64,000 nt of DNA from Diplonema papillatum (Eukaryota; Euglenozoa; Diplonemea; Diplonemida; Diplonemidae): assembly GCA_030068145.1 (NCBI GenBank), contig JAPJBO010000235.1:124001-188000 (forward strand), given 5' to 3'. The notes beneath the pieces were generated by a model. The model was not told the DNA's origin and made no database searches. It saw nothing but the letters and a program-made list of their open reading frames with translations. The translations under genes and the position numbers were made by a program. How positions within the stretch are numbered: position 1 is the first letter of the stretch; every line of letters begins with the position of its first letter. Below are positions 42,629 to 52,030 of the stretch, in pieces.

Positions 42629-42779
42629 GAATGCTTTGTGCGCTTCACTCGGTGACAGTGATAAGTTCAATGATAATGAACGCGAAAGGAAGAAAATTAA
42701 ACGAATTGCACTTACGATGGGGTAACCCCCCGAGATAGCCGCTGAATGGTGAGAGAAACAGGCTAGCCCAGGAGGTCAC
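42629..42779 (-). repeat. Split direct repeat B2 of the YR retrotransposon
   Basis: A 151-bp unit from GAATGCTTTGTGCGCTTCAC to CCCAGGAGGTCAC, the 3' terminus of the element on the minus strand. It matches B1. Confidence 0.9.
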
Positions 42780-42871
42780 GGGGGACGGAGGGCGGGAACC
42801 CAGGTCCCCTGGACCTCGCGCTGAACGCGGACACGAAAAACAAGACAAGCAAACCGGTGTGGGTGGGTGGG

Positions 42872-42964
42872 AACTTTTGTTGTCTGATTCCTTTGAATCC
42901 GGTGCCCAACACCTTCCTAGAGAGTGGTTCGTTACGCGCTTAGCATTCCCACGATGAATCGACA
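42872..42964 (-). repeat. Split direct repeat A2 of the YR retrotransposon
   Basis: A 93-bp unit from AACTTTTGTTGTCTGATTCC to CGATGAATCGACA, matching A1 at 47225-47317. It abuts B1 directly. Confidence 0.9.
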
Positions 42965-43115
42965 GAATGCTTTGTGCGCTTCACTCGGTGACAGTGATAA
43001 GTTCAATGATAATGAACGCGAAAGGAAGAAAATTAAACGAATTGCACTTACGATGGGGTAACCCCCCGAGATAGCCGCTGAATGGTGAGAGAAACAGGCT
43101 AGCCCAGGAGGTCAC
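42965..43115 (-). repeat. Split direct repeat B1 of the YR retrotransposon
   Basis: A 151-bp copy of B2. The RT-RNase H stop codon (43114-43112) lies at its inner edge. Confidence 0.9.
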
Positions 43116-44752
43116 ACCACCAAACCCATATCGCCAGTCAGGAACTGCCTAACTGCAAGTGCCATGTCGGCCATATTCTTATCGGAAATTGCCGATAACG
43201 GAACCCGTGACGGAAGGTCAGCAGGATTCCCGGCGCTTTTTACCCAGCGCACAGATAAGGAAATGTTCATGTGGCGCAGGCGTGTGAGCCCGTTCACCAC
43301 GGCATCGTTCAAAGTCTGCGATCGCAGACATGCCCCTTTCCGAGCAACACCCTGCACCGTCGTGTTGTCGACCACGACGGTGACCGTGCCGCCCGCGTAC
43401 TTGTCAGGCACTGCCGACACACAAAGTTCAAATGCAAGGGCCTCCAGCTCGTTGATGTGAAGGCCCTTTTCTTTCCTGGACCACCGCGAGCCCAGAACTT
43501 CGATCGCGTTGGTGGCGACGTCAACCAGCACGCCGCCCCATCCCTCGAGACTTGCGTCCACAAACACGGTGAGCGACGGCACCCGGGCCGTCACTGGCAT
43601 TCTTCGCTTCTCCAACACCGCGCGAACCCAGCCGTCGAGTAGCCGCTGCACACTACCCGAGAGGCGAACCGTCTGGTCGACGGCCTTCTCGCCCCGGTTC
43701 AGCGCATTCGTCAACCGGCGAAGAAACTTCAAGGCGAAGTAGAACTCGCCGACGAAAACACCCACGATGGCCGACGCGTGCAGCAACCGACCACCCAGCG
43801 TCTCCAGACCGGACGCGGACATCGCACCCTTGCGCACCTCTACCAGATCCCGTGCCAATTTCTTCGACAACCTTGCCGAAATGCCGACCTTCCCGCTCTG
43901 GTGGTCCCAGTCCACCCCGATAAACTCGTACCGGGTGCTGGCGGTTCTCGTGTCGGCGTCCTTCCACGTAACCTTCGAACGAGCTGCCAATTCGTCGACC
44001 TTGCGGGACGCCTCGAGCACGTCTTTCCGGGACCCCGCGTAACGCACGTTGTCGACCCACGTGTGCACCGTCACAGCCGCTGGCACCGCATGCGCCGTCT
44101 TAACGAAATCGGGGTGCCCGGCGATCGTCGAAGTCAACGTGTGCATCAATTCCGGTGCACACGTGTGGCCCATCGGCAGGCGGGTGAGTTCCCACCAATC
44201 GCCTGCGTCGTCCTGGAAGCGAAAGGCATCCCGTGCCCCCCGCGGAACTTCTACGCCGTAAAAACCGCAGCGGAGGTCGCGTGTCGAGCCACACTCCGCG
44301 TGCACCGCGTCGAGGTACGTGCTGACGTGCTTCAGCGGTACCTGGGCCTCGTAGCCATCCGCCTCGATCGCGTCGTTCGCTTCGTGCGTCCACAAAATAA
44401 AACGTTGGCGCAGAGCGCCTTCCTTTTCCTCCACCACAGTGAAGGGGACGTTGACCGACCTACCCGGGCCGCTAGCCCGTTGCGCAATGCCGTTCATCTC
44501 CAGCTCCTCCGCATGCTTCGCTTGCAGCCGCGAAACCCGTCGAGAAGAAGACGGCCGCAATTTCGCCACATCAAACGTCCGCCGCCACGTCTCATCGAAC
44601 CTGGCCCGCGTCGTCTCGTTCATACGCCCACGCAACAGCCCCACGTTCATGGGTCGCACGTTGTCGACGTGCAACGGCGAAGCCTTCTCGTCCTCCGTCT
44701 TCGGTAGGCGCGTCTGTTTGCCGCGCTTGAACACCGAGTGGTGCTGCCGCAT
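43112..44752 (-). CDS. Reverse transcriptase-RNase H of the YR retrotransposon
   Basis: 546 residues from the first ATG after the recombinase stop; the same frame is open far upstream, so frameshift expression cannot be excluded. RT motif A is RDLRCGFYGVEVP (D159) and motif B is RLPMGHTCAPELMH (192-205). Motif C is HTWVDNVRYAG with D234-N235 where YxDD is usual. FIGVDWDHQSGKVGIS follows. The RNase H domain has LTVFVDASLEGWGG (D399), HINELEALAFEL (E435), VVVDNTTVQG (D462) and NPADLPSR (D512), the complete D-E-D-D set. It would copy the element RNA to DNA and remove the RNA strand. It ends within B1. Family level: DIRS/Ngaro-type RT-RH. Confidence 0.85.
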   Translation of the reverse strand: MRQHHSVFKRGKQTRLPKTEDEKASPLHVDNVRPMNVGLLRGRMNETTRARFDETWRRTFDVAKLRPSSSRRVSRLQAKHAEELEMNGIAQRASGPGRSVNVPFTVVEEKEGALRQRFILWTHEANDAIEADGYEAQVPLKHVSTYLDAVHAECGSTRDLRCGFYGVEVPRGARDAFRFQDDAGDWWELTRLPMGHTCAPELMHTLTSTIAGHPDFVKTAHAVPAAVTVHTWVDNVRYAGSRKDVLEASRKVDELAARSKVTWKDADTRTASTRYEFIGVDWDHQSGKVGISARLSKKLARDLVEVRKGAMSASGLETLGGRLLHASAIVGVFVGEFYFALKFLRRLTNALNRGEKAVDQTVRLSGSVQRLLDGWVRAVLEKRRMPVTARVPSLTVFVDASLEGWGGVLVDVATNAIEVLGSRWSRKEKGLHINELEALAFELCVSAVPDKYAGGTVTVVVDNTTVQGVARKGACLRSQTLNDAVVNGLTRLRHMNISLSVRWVKSAGNPADLPSRVPLSAISDKNMADMALAVRQFLTGDMGLVV

Positions 44753-44790
44753 GAACCGTCTCGGATCATCGTGGCCCCGCTTCCGGCCCT

Positions 44791-46092
44791 TCACAGGTGT
44801 TCGGTCACCTCCGCCGTTCTCAACACGCGCGCCAGTGCCACCACATCCGATGTGTACCGCACCGTCATTTGAGCCAGCGTCGGGTCGACGTTGTCGGCGG
44901 TGTGTTTCGCCAAGCGCGAAATCAGGTGCTCGGGAAATGGAGCCCCCGCCGCTTTCGCGCACACGAGGTGGTCGACCGCCCCTCGTTTGATGCTGTGCGC
45001 CGAGTACCGGCACATCCGCGGTTCGCGCGCCCACATCCCGTCGAGCTGCGACGTTGTCACCGGCGTCAGCGGGCTGAAATTCCCTGCGCCACGTACCAAC
45101 GCCGCGATCTCCTCCGTCAACGCCCCGCGAATCACTGCTGTTTTGCTCAGACAATACGGGTTTCTGGAACGCCCCTTCGGAAGCGTTCCCCAGTCGATGA
45201 TCACCTCCGTGGTGCTCACCAGCACAAAACACGGGCGCGTCAACAGTCTCACCTCCGCCCAGCGCGACGCCGTCTTCCACGCCACGAACGCTGCCAAACG
45301 CAGGTGCGGCACCTGCCGCCTCGCCCACGAAATCAGCGTCTCCCTCGGGATACCCTCCGCCTGGGACAGGGGGATAGACGCCCCATCCCCACGAAGCACC
45401 GACGCCAGCACCTTCAACGGCTTGCTGTCCACCCCCATATGGCCAAAAACTGCCGAAAGGAGGCGGGAATACCCCAACATCCCCTGGGGTTCCACTGACG
45501 TTGCCACAACAAAAAGCACAGCCACATCCGGGTTGAGGCCCAGTCCACGCCCACTGGCCCACGCCTGGAACCGGCGCCACATATTGCGCCGGTCGTCCAC
45601 CGTAGAACTCGCCCATGCCCGACCAACTGCCTGCTGCAAACGGCGGTGCGCCTCCGCCACCGACACCCCATTCTCCTTGTGTCTCGCCGCAAGAGCCCGG
45701 GAAATCCCCACGCCCGTCTTCGACGCCACCAACTCGTGGATCGCCTGCCCGATGACTGAGGCTGCGCGCGCCGACGGTTTCAGCACGTCTGCTACCCCGA
45801 GCGAGGATGCGGGAAACTGCGAAGAGTTGGTTCTCCCGCTCTCGCGTGAAGGGCCGGTGGTCGGGTTCTGATCGGACCGGTCGCTCGGGAGAAGATGGTC
45901 CGCGTCTAGGGCGCGCCGAACGGCCGCCAAAACCGTCTCGGTCTCCACTTCGAGAGGAACTCTGTGGTTGGTGCGGGGAGGGGCCGGCGGCACCGTGACT
46001 GCCGCGGGGGTGGGAGGATTGAATAAAAGAGGGGGAGGAAGAATAACTGGCCGTGCAGGGGTAGCCCCGCTTACTTGCCGGGGGAACGCCAG
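44791..46092 (-). CDS. Tyrosine recombinase, probably made by stop-codon readthrough from Gag
   Basis: 433 codons open directly after the Gag UGA and in the same frame; there is no ATG until about 170 codons in, past much of the N-terminal domain. The catalytic set is visible: Arg in TASRWAEVRLL, the HSIKRGAVDHL box, His in RLAKHTADNVD and the nucleophile Tyr in MTVRYTSDVVAL. The usual HxxR reads HSIK followed by R. It would integrate a circular DNA copy without target duplication, which fits the seamless junctions. The linker after the stop is Pro-rich (ILPPPLLFNPPTP). Ends at TGA 44793-44791; the RT frame overlaps its end. Confidence 0.8.
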   Translation of the reverse strand: MAFPRQVSGATPARPVILPPPLLFNPPTPAAVTVPPAPPRTNHRVPLEVETETVLAAVRRALDADHLLPSDRSDQNPTTGPSRESGRTNSSQFPASSLGVADVLKPSARAASVIGQAIHELVASKTGVGISRALAARHKENGVSVAEAHRRLQQAVGRAWASSTVDDRRNMWRRFQAWASGRGLGLNPDVAVLFVVATSVEPQGMLGYSRLLSAVFGHMGVDSKPLKVLASVLRGDGASIPLSQAEGIPRETLISWARRQVPHLRLAAFVAWKTASRWAEVRLLTRPCFVLVSTTEVIIDWGTLPKGRSRNPYCLSKTAVIRGALTEEIAALVRGAGNFSPLTPVTTSQLDGMWAREPRMCRYSAHSIKRGAVDHLVCAKAAGAPFPEHLISRLAKHTADNVDPTLAQMTVRYTSDVVALARVLRTAEVTEHL

Positions 46093-47202
46093 TCACTTCC
46101 CCCCGTAACCGTTTCCCTGACCATACCAAGACTTGCCCCCTTTTCCGCCTTTGCCTTTCTTCCAAGCAGGCGTCGCGTTCCACTTTGGCGTCCTGTTCTT
46201 CTCCTTCTCCAGGTCCCCTTTGACCTTCGCCATCAACCGCTCGACCAAGTCGCCGGACTCGGCTTCCATTTCCCGTAGCATCCGGGACCGCGGGACCTTC
46301 TCCACGCACCATCCGTAGTTGAGGCGGACATCCAGCAACAGCTCGTTGCCCAGCCGGACCAGCTCTTCGTTGGCCGACCACCCCGCCGACCCGGCTGCGA
46401 CCCCAAGGATCCACGTCTTCAGCTTCTCGAAGCTCGCCTTCAAGAACGCGCCCCCCGGGGCTCCGACGTACCCAGCCACGTACTCCGAATGGAGGTCGCG
46501 AACAAGCCCGTGCGGGTCGGACGCCGCAACATCCGCCCACTCGCGGACATCCTTCAGACTGTACCGCACGGGCAGCGCGTAATGTGCTGCCGCCCCCTCA
46601 AAGGCAGCAGCCGACAGGTTGGCCGCCGGTAGCCCCGAAAGCCGTCCGTGTAGCGAGGCGATCTCCGCCTTCTGCTGCTCCACCACTGCGTACAGGTCCT
46701 TGACCAACGCGGCTAGGCCCCCGCTCGCGTCCACGGACGCCCCAGCAACAGGGGGCGGAGGGAGAACCGGTGGCGCCACCGGCTCAATGGGATCGGCCTC
46801 GGCGTCCCTCCGCTCCGCCTCGGCCCACATGCGGCACGCGGGCACGCCTTCCTTCCAGCATCCACTCGCCTTCATCACGCGTCGAAACAATGGGCCGTTC
46901 GTGACCCCGACCTCCGCCAGCACAGCAATGAGCTTCCAAGGCTCCCAGGACTCTACGAAGCCTAAGCCCTCCGAGGCAGCCGCAAACTCGAAAACTTCGC
47001 ACGCAACCTTGCGCGCCAACGCAACGGCGTCTCCGGCACCCCCAAAGAAGAACACGGCCCACCTCTCTAACTCCGGCAGGTTCACGGTGCGGCGAGGAAG
47101 GACGGGTCCTACCGCATCTTCGAACGCACTGCGGATATCCGCCGGCACCGCGAACGTGGTGTATCCAGTGGTCGTCGCCTTTCGGAAGGGGCTTGCTGCC
47201 AT
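46093..47202 (-). CDS. Gag-like protein of the YR retrotransposon
   Basis: 369 residues from MAASPFRKATTTG; an in-frame ATG at 47265 lies within repeat A1 and is less likely. Its first ORF position, Pro-rich hinge (VAPPVLPPPPVAG, about residue 145), helical segment VVEQQKAEIASLHGRL and very basic Gly-rich end (KKGKGGKGGKSWYG) fit a nucleocapsid-type protein. No zinc knuckle is present. It stops at TGA 46095-46093 followed by CTG, and the frame stays open beyond into the recombinase. Confidence 0.7.
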   Translation of the reverse strand: MAASPFRKATTTGYTTFAVPADIRSAFEDAVGPVLPRRTVNLPELERWAVFFFGGAGDAVALARKVACEVFEFAAASEGLGFVESWEPWKLIAVLAEVGVTNGPLFRRVMKASGCWKEGVPACRMWAEAERRDAEADPIEPVAPPVLPPPPVAGASVDASGGLAALVKDLYAVVEQQKAEIASLHGRLSGLPAANLSAAAFEGAAAHYALPVRYSLKDVREWADVAASDPHGLVRDLHSEYVAGYVGAPGGAFLKASFEKLKTWILGVAAGSAGWSANEELVRLGNELLLDVRLNYGWCVEKVPRSRMLREMEAESGDLVERLMAKVKGDLEKEKNRTPKWNATPAWKKGKGGKGGKSWYGQGNGYGGK

Positions 47203-47224
47203 GTTTTCTTTAACTTGCGTAACA

Positions 47225-47317
47225 AACTTTTGTTGTCTGATTCCTTTGAATCCGGTGCCCAACACCTTCCTAGAGAGTGGTTCGTTACGCGCTTAGCATT
47301 CCCACGATGAATCGACA
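47225..47317 (-). repeat. Split direct repeat A1, 5' end of the YR retrotransposon
   Basis: A 93-bp unit matching A2. Its outer edge joins the satellite module AACGACCCGA at 47318. The Gag start lies 23 bases inside its inner edge. Confidence 0.9.
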
Positions 47318-48076
47318 AACGACCCGAAGGTATGCGGAACAGCCCAAAACAACTATGCGCAACTATGCGCAACTATGCGCAAGTATGCGGAACGACCCGA
47401 AAGTATGCGGAACTGCCCAAAGAACTATGCGCAACTATGCGGAACGACCCGAAAGTATGCGGAACAGCCCAAAACAACTATGCGCAACTATGCGCAACTA
47501 TGCGCAAGTATGCGGAACGACCCGAAAGTATGCGGAACAGCCCAAAACAACTATGCGCAACTATGCGCAACTATGCGCAAGTATGCGGAACGACCCGAAA
47601 GTATGCGGAACAGCCCAAAAAACTATGCGCAACTATGCGGAACGACCCGAAAGTATGCGGAACAGCCCAAAACAACTATGCGCAACTATGCGCAACTATG
47701 CGCAAGTATGCGGAACGACCCGAAAGTATGCGGAACAGCCCAAAACAACTATGCGCAACTATGCGCAACTATGCGCAAGTATGCGGAACGACCCGAAAGT
47801 ATGCGGAACAGCCCAAAAAACTATGCGCAACTATGCGCAACTATGCGGAACGACCCGAAAGTATGCGGAACAGCCCAAAACAACTATGCGCAACTATGCG
47901 CAACTATGCGGAACGACCCGAAAGTATGCGGAACAGCCCAAAACAACTATGCGCAACTATGCGCAAGTATGCGGAACGACCCGAAAGTATGCGGAACAGC
48001 CCAAAACAACTATGCGCAACTATGCGGAACGACCCGAAAGTATGCGGAACAGCCCAAATAACTATGCGCAACTATA
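47318..48076 (+). repeat. 10-bp-modular satellite, + orientation, right block
   Basis: Continuation of the array cut at 42628. All three plus frames stay open and encode the same peptide words (MRNYAQLCA, ERPESMRNSPK), because each module shifts the frame by one. It is not taken as coding. Confidence 0.9.
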
Positions 48077-48241
48077 CCGGTTTGGTGGTGTGACCTCCTG
48101 GGCTAGCCTGGTTCTCTCACCATTCAGCGGCTATCTCGGGGGGTTACCCCCATCGTAAGTGCAATTCATGTTGTTTTCTTCCTTTGGCGTTCAATTCATT
48201 GTCAGTCAAGATCGTCACCGAGTGAAGCGCACAAAGCATTC
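48077..48241 (+). mobile_element. 3'-terminal fragment of a second YR retrotransposon copy
   Basis: It reads the last codons of the RT ORF (GLVV stop) followed by a diverged B repeat (48090-48241) ending GCATTC, in plus orientation. It abuts inverted satellite at 48242. The rest of the element is missing. Confidence 0.75.
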
Positions 48242-51200
48242 TTTGGGCTGTTCCGCATACTTTCGGGTCGTTCCGCATACTTGCGCATAGTTGCGCATAG
48301 TTGCGCATAGTTGCACGTTGTTTTGGGCTGTTCCGCATACTTTCGGGTCGTTCCGCATACTTGCGCATAGTTGCGCATAGTTGTTTTGGGCTGTTCCGCA
48401 TACTTTCGGGTCGTTCCGCATACTTGCGCATAGTTGCGCATAGTTGCGCATAGTTGTTTTGGGCTGTTCCGCATACTTTCGGGTCGTTCCGCATACTTGC
48501 GCATACTTGCGCATAGTTGCGCATAGTTGCGCATAGTTGTTTTGGGCTGTTCCGCATACTTTCGGGTCGTTCCGCATAGTTGCGCATAGTTTTTTGGGCT
48601 GTTCCGCATACTTTCGGGTCGTTCCGCATACTTGCGCATACTTGCGCATAGTTGCGCATAGTTGTTTTGGGCTGTTCCGCATACTTTCGGGTCGTTCCGC
48701 ATACTTGCGCATAGTTGCGCATAGTTGTTTTGGGCTGTTCCGCATACTTTCGGGTCGTTCCGCATACTTGCGCATAGTTGTTTTGGGCTGTTCCGCATAC
48801 TTTCGGGTCGTTCCGCATACTTGCGCATAGTTGCGCATAGTTGTTTTGGGCTGTTCCGCATACTTTCGGGTCGTTCCGCATACTTGCGCATAGTTGCGCA
48901 TAGTTGCGCATAGTTGTTTTGGGCTGTTCCGCATACTTTCGGGTCGTTCCGCATACTTGCGCATACTTGCGCATAGTTGCGCATAGTTGCGCATAGTTGT
49001 TTTGGGCTGTTCCGCATACTTTCGGGTCGTTCCGCATAGTTGCGCATAGTTTTTTGGGCTGTTCCGCATACTTTCGGGTCGTTCCGCATACTTGCGCATA
49101 CTTGCGCATAGTTGCGCATAGTTGTTTTGGGCTGTTCCGCATACTTTCGGGTCGTTCCGCATACTTGCGCATAGTTGCGCATAGTTGTTTTGGGCTGTTC
49201 CGCATACTTTCGGGTCGTTCCGCATACTTGCGCATAGTTGCGCATAGTTGCGCATAGTTGTTTTGGGCTGTTCCGCATACTTTCGGGTCGTTCCGCATAC
49301 TTGCGCATAGTTGCGCATAGTTGCGCATAGTTGTTTTGGGCTGTTCCGCATACTTTCGGGTCGTTCCGCATACTTGCGCATACTTGCGCATAGTTGCGCA
49401 TAGTTGCGCATAGTTGTTTTGGGCTGTTCCGCATACTTTCGGGTCGTTCCGCATAGTTGCGCATAGTTTTTTGGGCTGTTCCGCATACTTTCGGGTCGTT
49501 CCGCATACTTGCGCATACTTGCGCATAGTTGCGCATAGTTGTTTTGGGCTGTTCCGCATACTTTCGGGTCGTTCCGCATACTTGCGCATAGTTGCGCATA
49601 GTTGTTTTGGGCTGTTCCGCATACTTTCGGGTCGTTCCGCATACTTGCGCATAGTTGCGCATAGTTGCGCATAGTTGTTTTGGGCTGTTCCGCATACTTT
49701 CGGGTCGTTCCGCATACTTGCGCATACTTGCGCATAGTTGCGCATAGTTGCGCATAGTTGTTTTGGGCTGTTCCGCATACTTTCGGGTCGTTCCGCATAG
49801 TTGCGCATAGTTTTTTGGGCTGTTCCGCATACTTTCGGGTCGTTCCGCATACTTGCGCATACTTGCGCATAGTTGCGCATAGTTGTTTTGGGCTGTTCCG
49901 CATACTTTCGGGTCGTTCCGCATACTTGCGCATAGTTGCGCATAGTTGTTTTGGGCTGTTCCGCATACTTTCGGGTCGTTCCGCATACTTGCGCATAGTT
50001 GCGCATAGTTGCGCATAGTTGTTTTGGGCTGTTCCGCATACTTTCGGGTCGTTCCGCATACTTGCGCATAGTTGCGCATAGTTGCGCATAGTTGTTTTGG
50101 GCTGTTCCGCATACCTTCGGGTCGTTCCGCATAGTTGCGCATAGTTTTTTGGGCTGTTCCGCATACTTTCGGGTCGTTCCGCATACTTGCGCATAGTTGC
50201 GCATAGTTGTTTTGGGCTGTTCCGCATACTTTCGGGTCGTTCCGCATAGTTGCGCATAGTTGCGCATAGTCGCGCATAATTGTTTTGGGCTGTTCCGCAT
50301 ACTTTCGGGTCGTTCCGCATACTTGCGCATAGTTGCGCATAGTTGCGCATAGTTGTTTTGGGCTGTTCCGCATACTTTCGGGTCGTTCCGCATAGTTGCG
50401 CATAGTTTTTTGGGCTGTTCCGCATACTTTCGGGTCGTTCCGCATACTTGCGCATAGTTGCGCATAGTTGCGCATAGTTGTTTTGGGCTGTTCCGCATAC
50501 TTTCGGGTCGTTCCGCATAGTTGCGCATAGTTGCGCATAGTTGCGCATAATTGTTTTGGGCTGTTCCGCATACTTTCGGGTCGTTCCGCATACTTGCGCA
50601 TAGTTGCGCATAGTTGCGCATAGTTGTTTTGGGCTGTTCCGCATACTTTCGGGTCGTTCCGCATAGTTGCGCATAGTTTTTTGGGCTGTTCCGCATACTT
50701 TCGGGTCGTTCCGCATACTTGCGCATAGTTGCGCATAGTTGCGCATAGTTGTTTTGGGCTGTTCCGCATACTTTCGGGTCGTTCCGCATAGTTGCGCATA
50801 GTTGCGCATAGTCGCGCATAGTTGTTTTGGGCTGTTCCGCATACTTTCGGGTCGTTCCGCATACTTGCGCATAGTTGCGCATAGTTGCGCATAGTTGTTT
50901 TGGGCTGTTCCGCATACTTTCGGGTCGTTCCGCATACTTGCGCATAGTTGCGCATAGTTGCGCATAGTTGTTTTGGGCTGTTCCGCATACTTTCGGGTCG
51001 TTCCGCATAGTTGCGCATAGTTTTTTGGGCTGTTCCGCATACTTTCGGGTCGTTCCGCATACTTGCGCATAGTTGCGCATAGTTGCGCATAGTTGTTTTG
51101 GGCTGTTCCGCATACTTTCGGGTCGTTCCGCATAGTTGCGCATAGTTTTTTGGGCTGTTCCGCATACTTTCGGGTCGTTCCGCATACTTGCGCATAGTTG

Positions 51201-51420
51201 CGCATAGTTGTTTTGGGCTGTTCCGCATACTTTCGGGTCGTTCCGCATACTTGCGCATAGTTGCGCATAGTTGCGCATAGTTGTTTTGGGCTGTTCCGCA
51301 TACTTTCGGGTCGTTCCGCATAGTTGCGCATAGTTTTTTGGGCTGTTCCGCATACTTTCGGGTCGGTCCGCATAGTTGCGCATAGTTCTTTCGGCTGTTT
51401 CGCATAGTTGCGCATAGTGT
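48242..51420 (-). repeat. 10-bp-modular satellite, inverted orientation, 3.2 kb
   Basis: The same modules as 47318-48076 but on the opposite strand, in higher-order units of about 50-90 bp and longer repeats of roughly 400 bp (for example around 48540, 49000, 49410 and 49760). The three minus-strand frames are open for over 1,000 codons each with the same peptide words; this is a property of the modules. The right edge degenerates into AATTGGACCAAA tandem words (51428-51475). Confidence 0.9.
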
Positions 51421-51480
51421 TTGGGGACCAGAATTGGACCAAAACTGGACCAAAATTGGACCAAAATTGGACCAGTATTA

Positions 51481-51562
51481 GGGGGGGGTACCCACCCACC
51501 CCGGCCACGGCCCCAGGGTGGGACATTGTCCGTCGGTATTCCAAAAACGTCGTCCCTTTGTA
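51481..51562 (-). repeat. Right boundary inverted repeat of the satellite block
   Basis: GGTACCCACCCACCCC, GGACATTGTCCGTCGGTATT and CCAAAAACGTCGTCCC mirror 42126-42200. Confidence 0.7.
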
Positions 51563-51868
51563 GTTGTATTGTTTCTCCCCCTCTAGCCTCCTTCGAAGTA
51601 AGCACAAGGCAGCCCCTCGAGTATTTCCCCGCCTGACTGCAATGTCCTACTGCAATGCCCAACACTGAGGATAGCCGATAGAGATTCCCTGTCCTTCAGT
51701 CAAGTTTCTTCGCTGTTATTGTTCGGCACATGCTCACTAGGGCACCGGCCTATACTGTCCCGATTGGCAACACAACGAAAAGAGAAAGCATGCACTCAGT
51801 TGACAAGACGGAATTTCGAATCCGGGCTGCTCACAAAGGGTTCGTCGGAAACACAAAAACTACGTGGC

Positions 51869-52030
51869 ATCGGTCACAAACGGTCCCGGACATGGCTAGC
51901 CATAACCCATAACGAAAGCAATATACAACCCGTAATCATATAGCCCTTTCTTGCTCTATGAGAACCCATTTAACAACGGTCACAAGAGACCCTAAAACCA
52001 CGGAATTTCAAGGGAACTTTAACTCTAAAA
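51869..52030. repeat. SINE-like dispersed repeat, full copy B
   Basis: Matches 20696-20870 through GGACATGGCTAGCCATAACC, ATATAGCCCTTTCTTGCTCT and GGTCACAAGAGACCCTAAAA. A solo terminal block follows at about 52259-52290. Confidence 0.65.

Larger units (their letters stand above)
42629..47317 (-). mobile_element. Tyrosine-recombinase retrotransposon with split direct repeats
   Basis: Read on the minus strand the order is A1 (47317-47225), Gag, tyrosine recombinase, RT-RNase H, B1 (43115-42965), A2 (42964-42872), a 92-base spacer, B2 (42779-42629). A1 and A2 are 93 bp and B1 and B2 are 151 bp; I see no difference within either pair. This A1...B1A2...B2 layout is the split-direct-repeat structure of PAT/Ngaro-type elements; the Gag-YR-RT/RH gene order recalls VIPER/TATE elements. 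Removing the element restores a continuous satellite (CTATGCGG joined to AACGACCCGA), with no target duplication, as expected of recombinase-mediated insertion. It looks complete and young. Confidence 0.9.

Noticed and set aside
44800-46540. Upstream extension of the RT frame as a 1,142-residue protein
   Set aside because: This part overlaps Gag and the recombinase in another frame, is Arg/Gly-rich and lacks domains; the RT-like sequence begins only near 44750.
42340-51420. CRISPR-like array
   Set aside because: No constant repeat with unique spacers; units are contiguous modules and the genome is eukaryotic.
48144-51665. Three overlapping minus-strand frames of over 1,000 codons
   Set aside because: They are satellite DNA; all three frames encode the same words because 10-bp modules rotate the frame. 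There is no unique domain except non-conserved edges.
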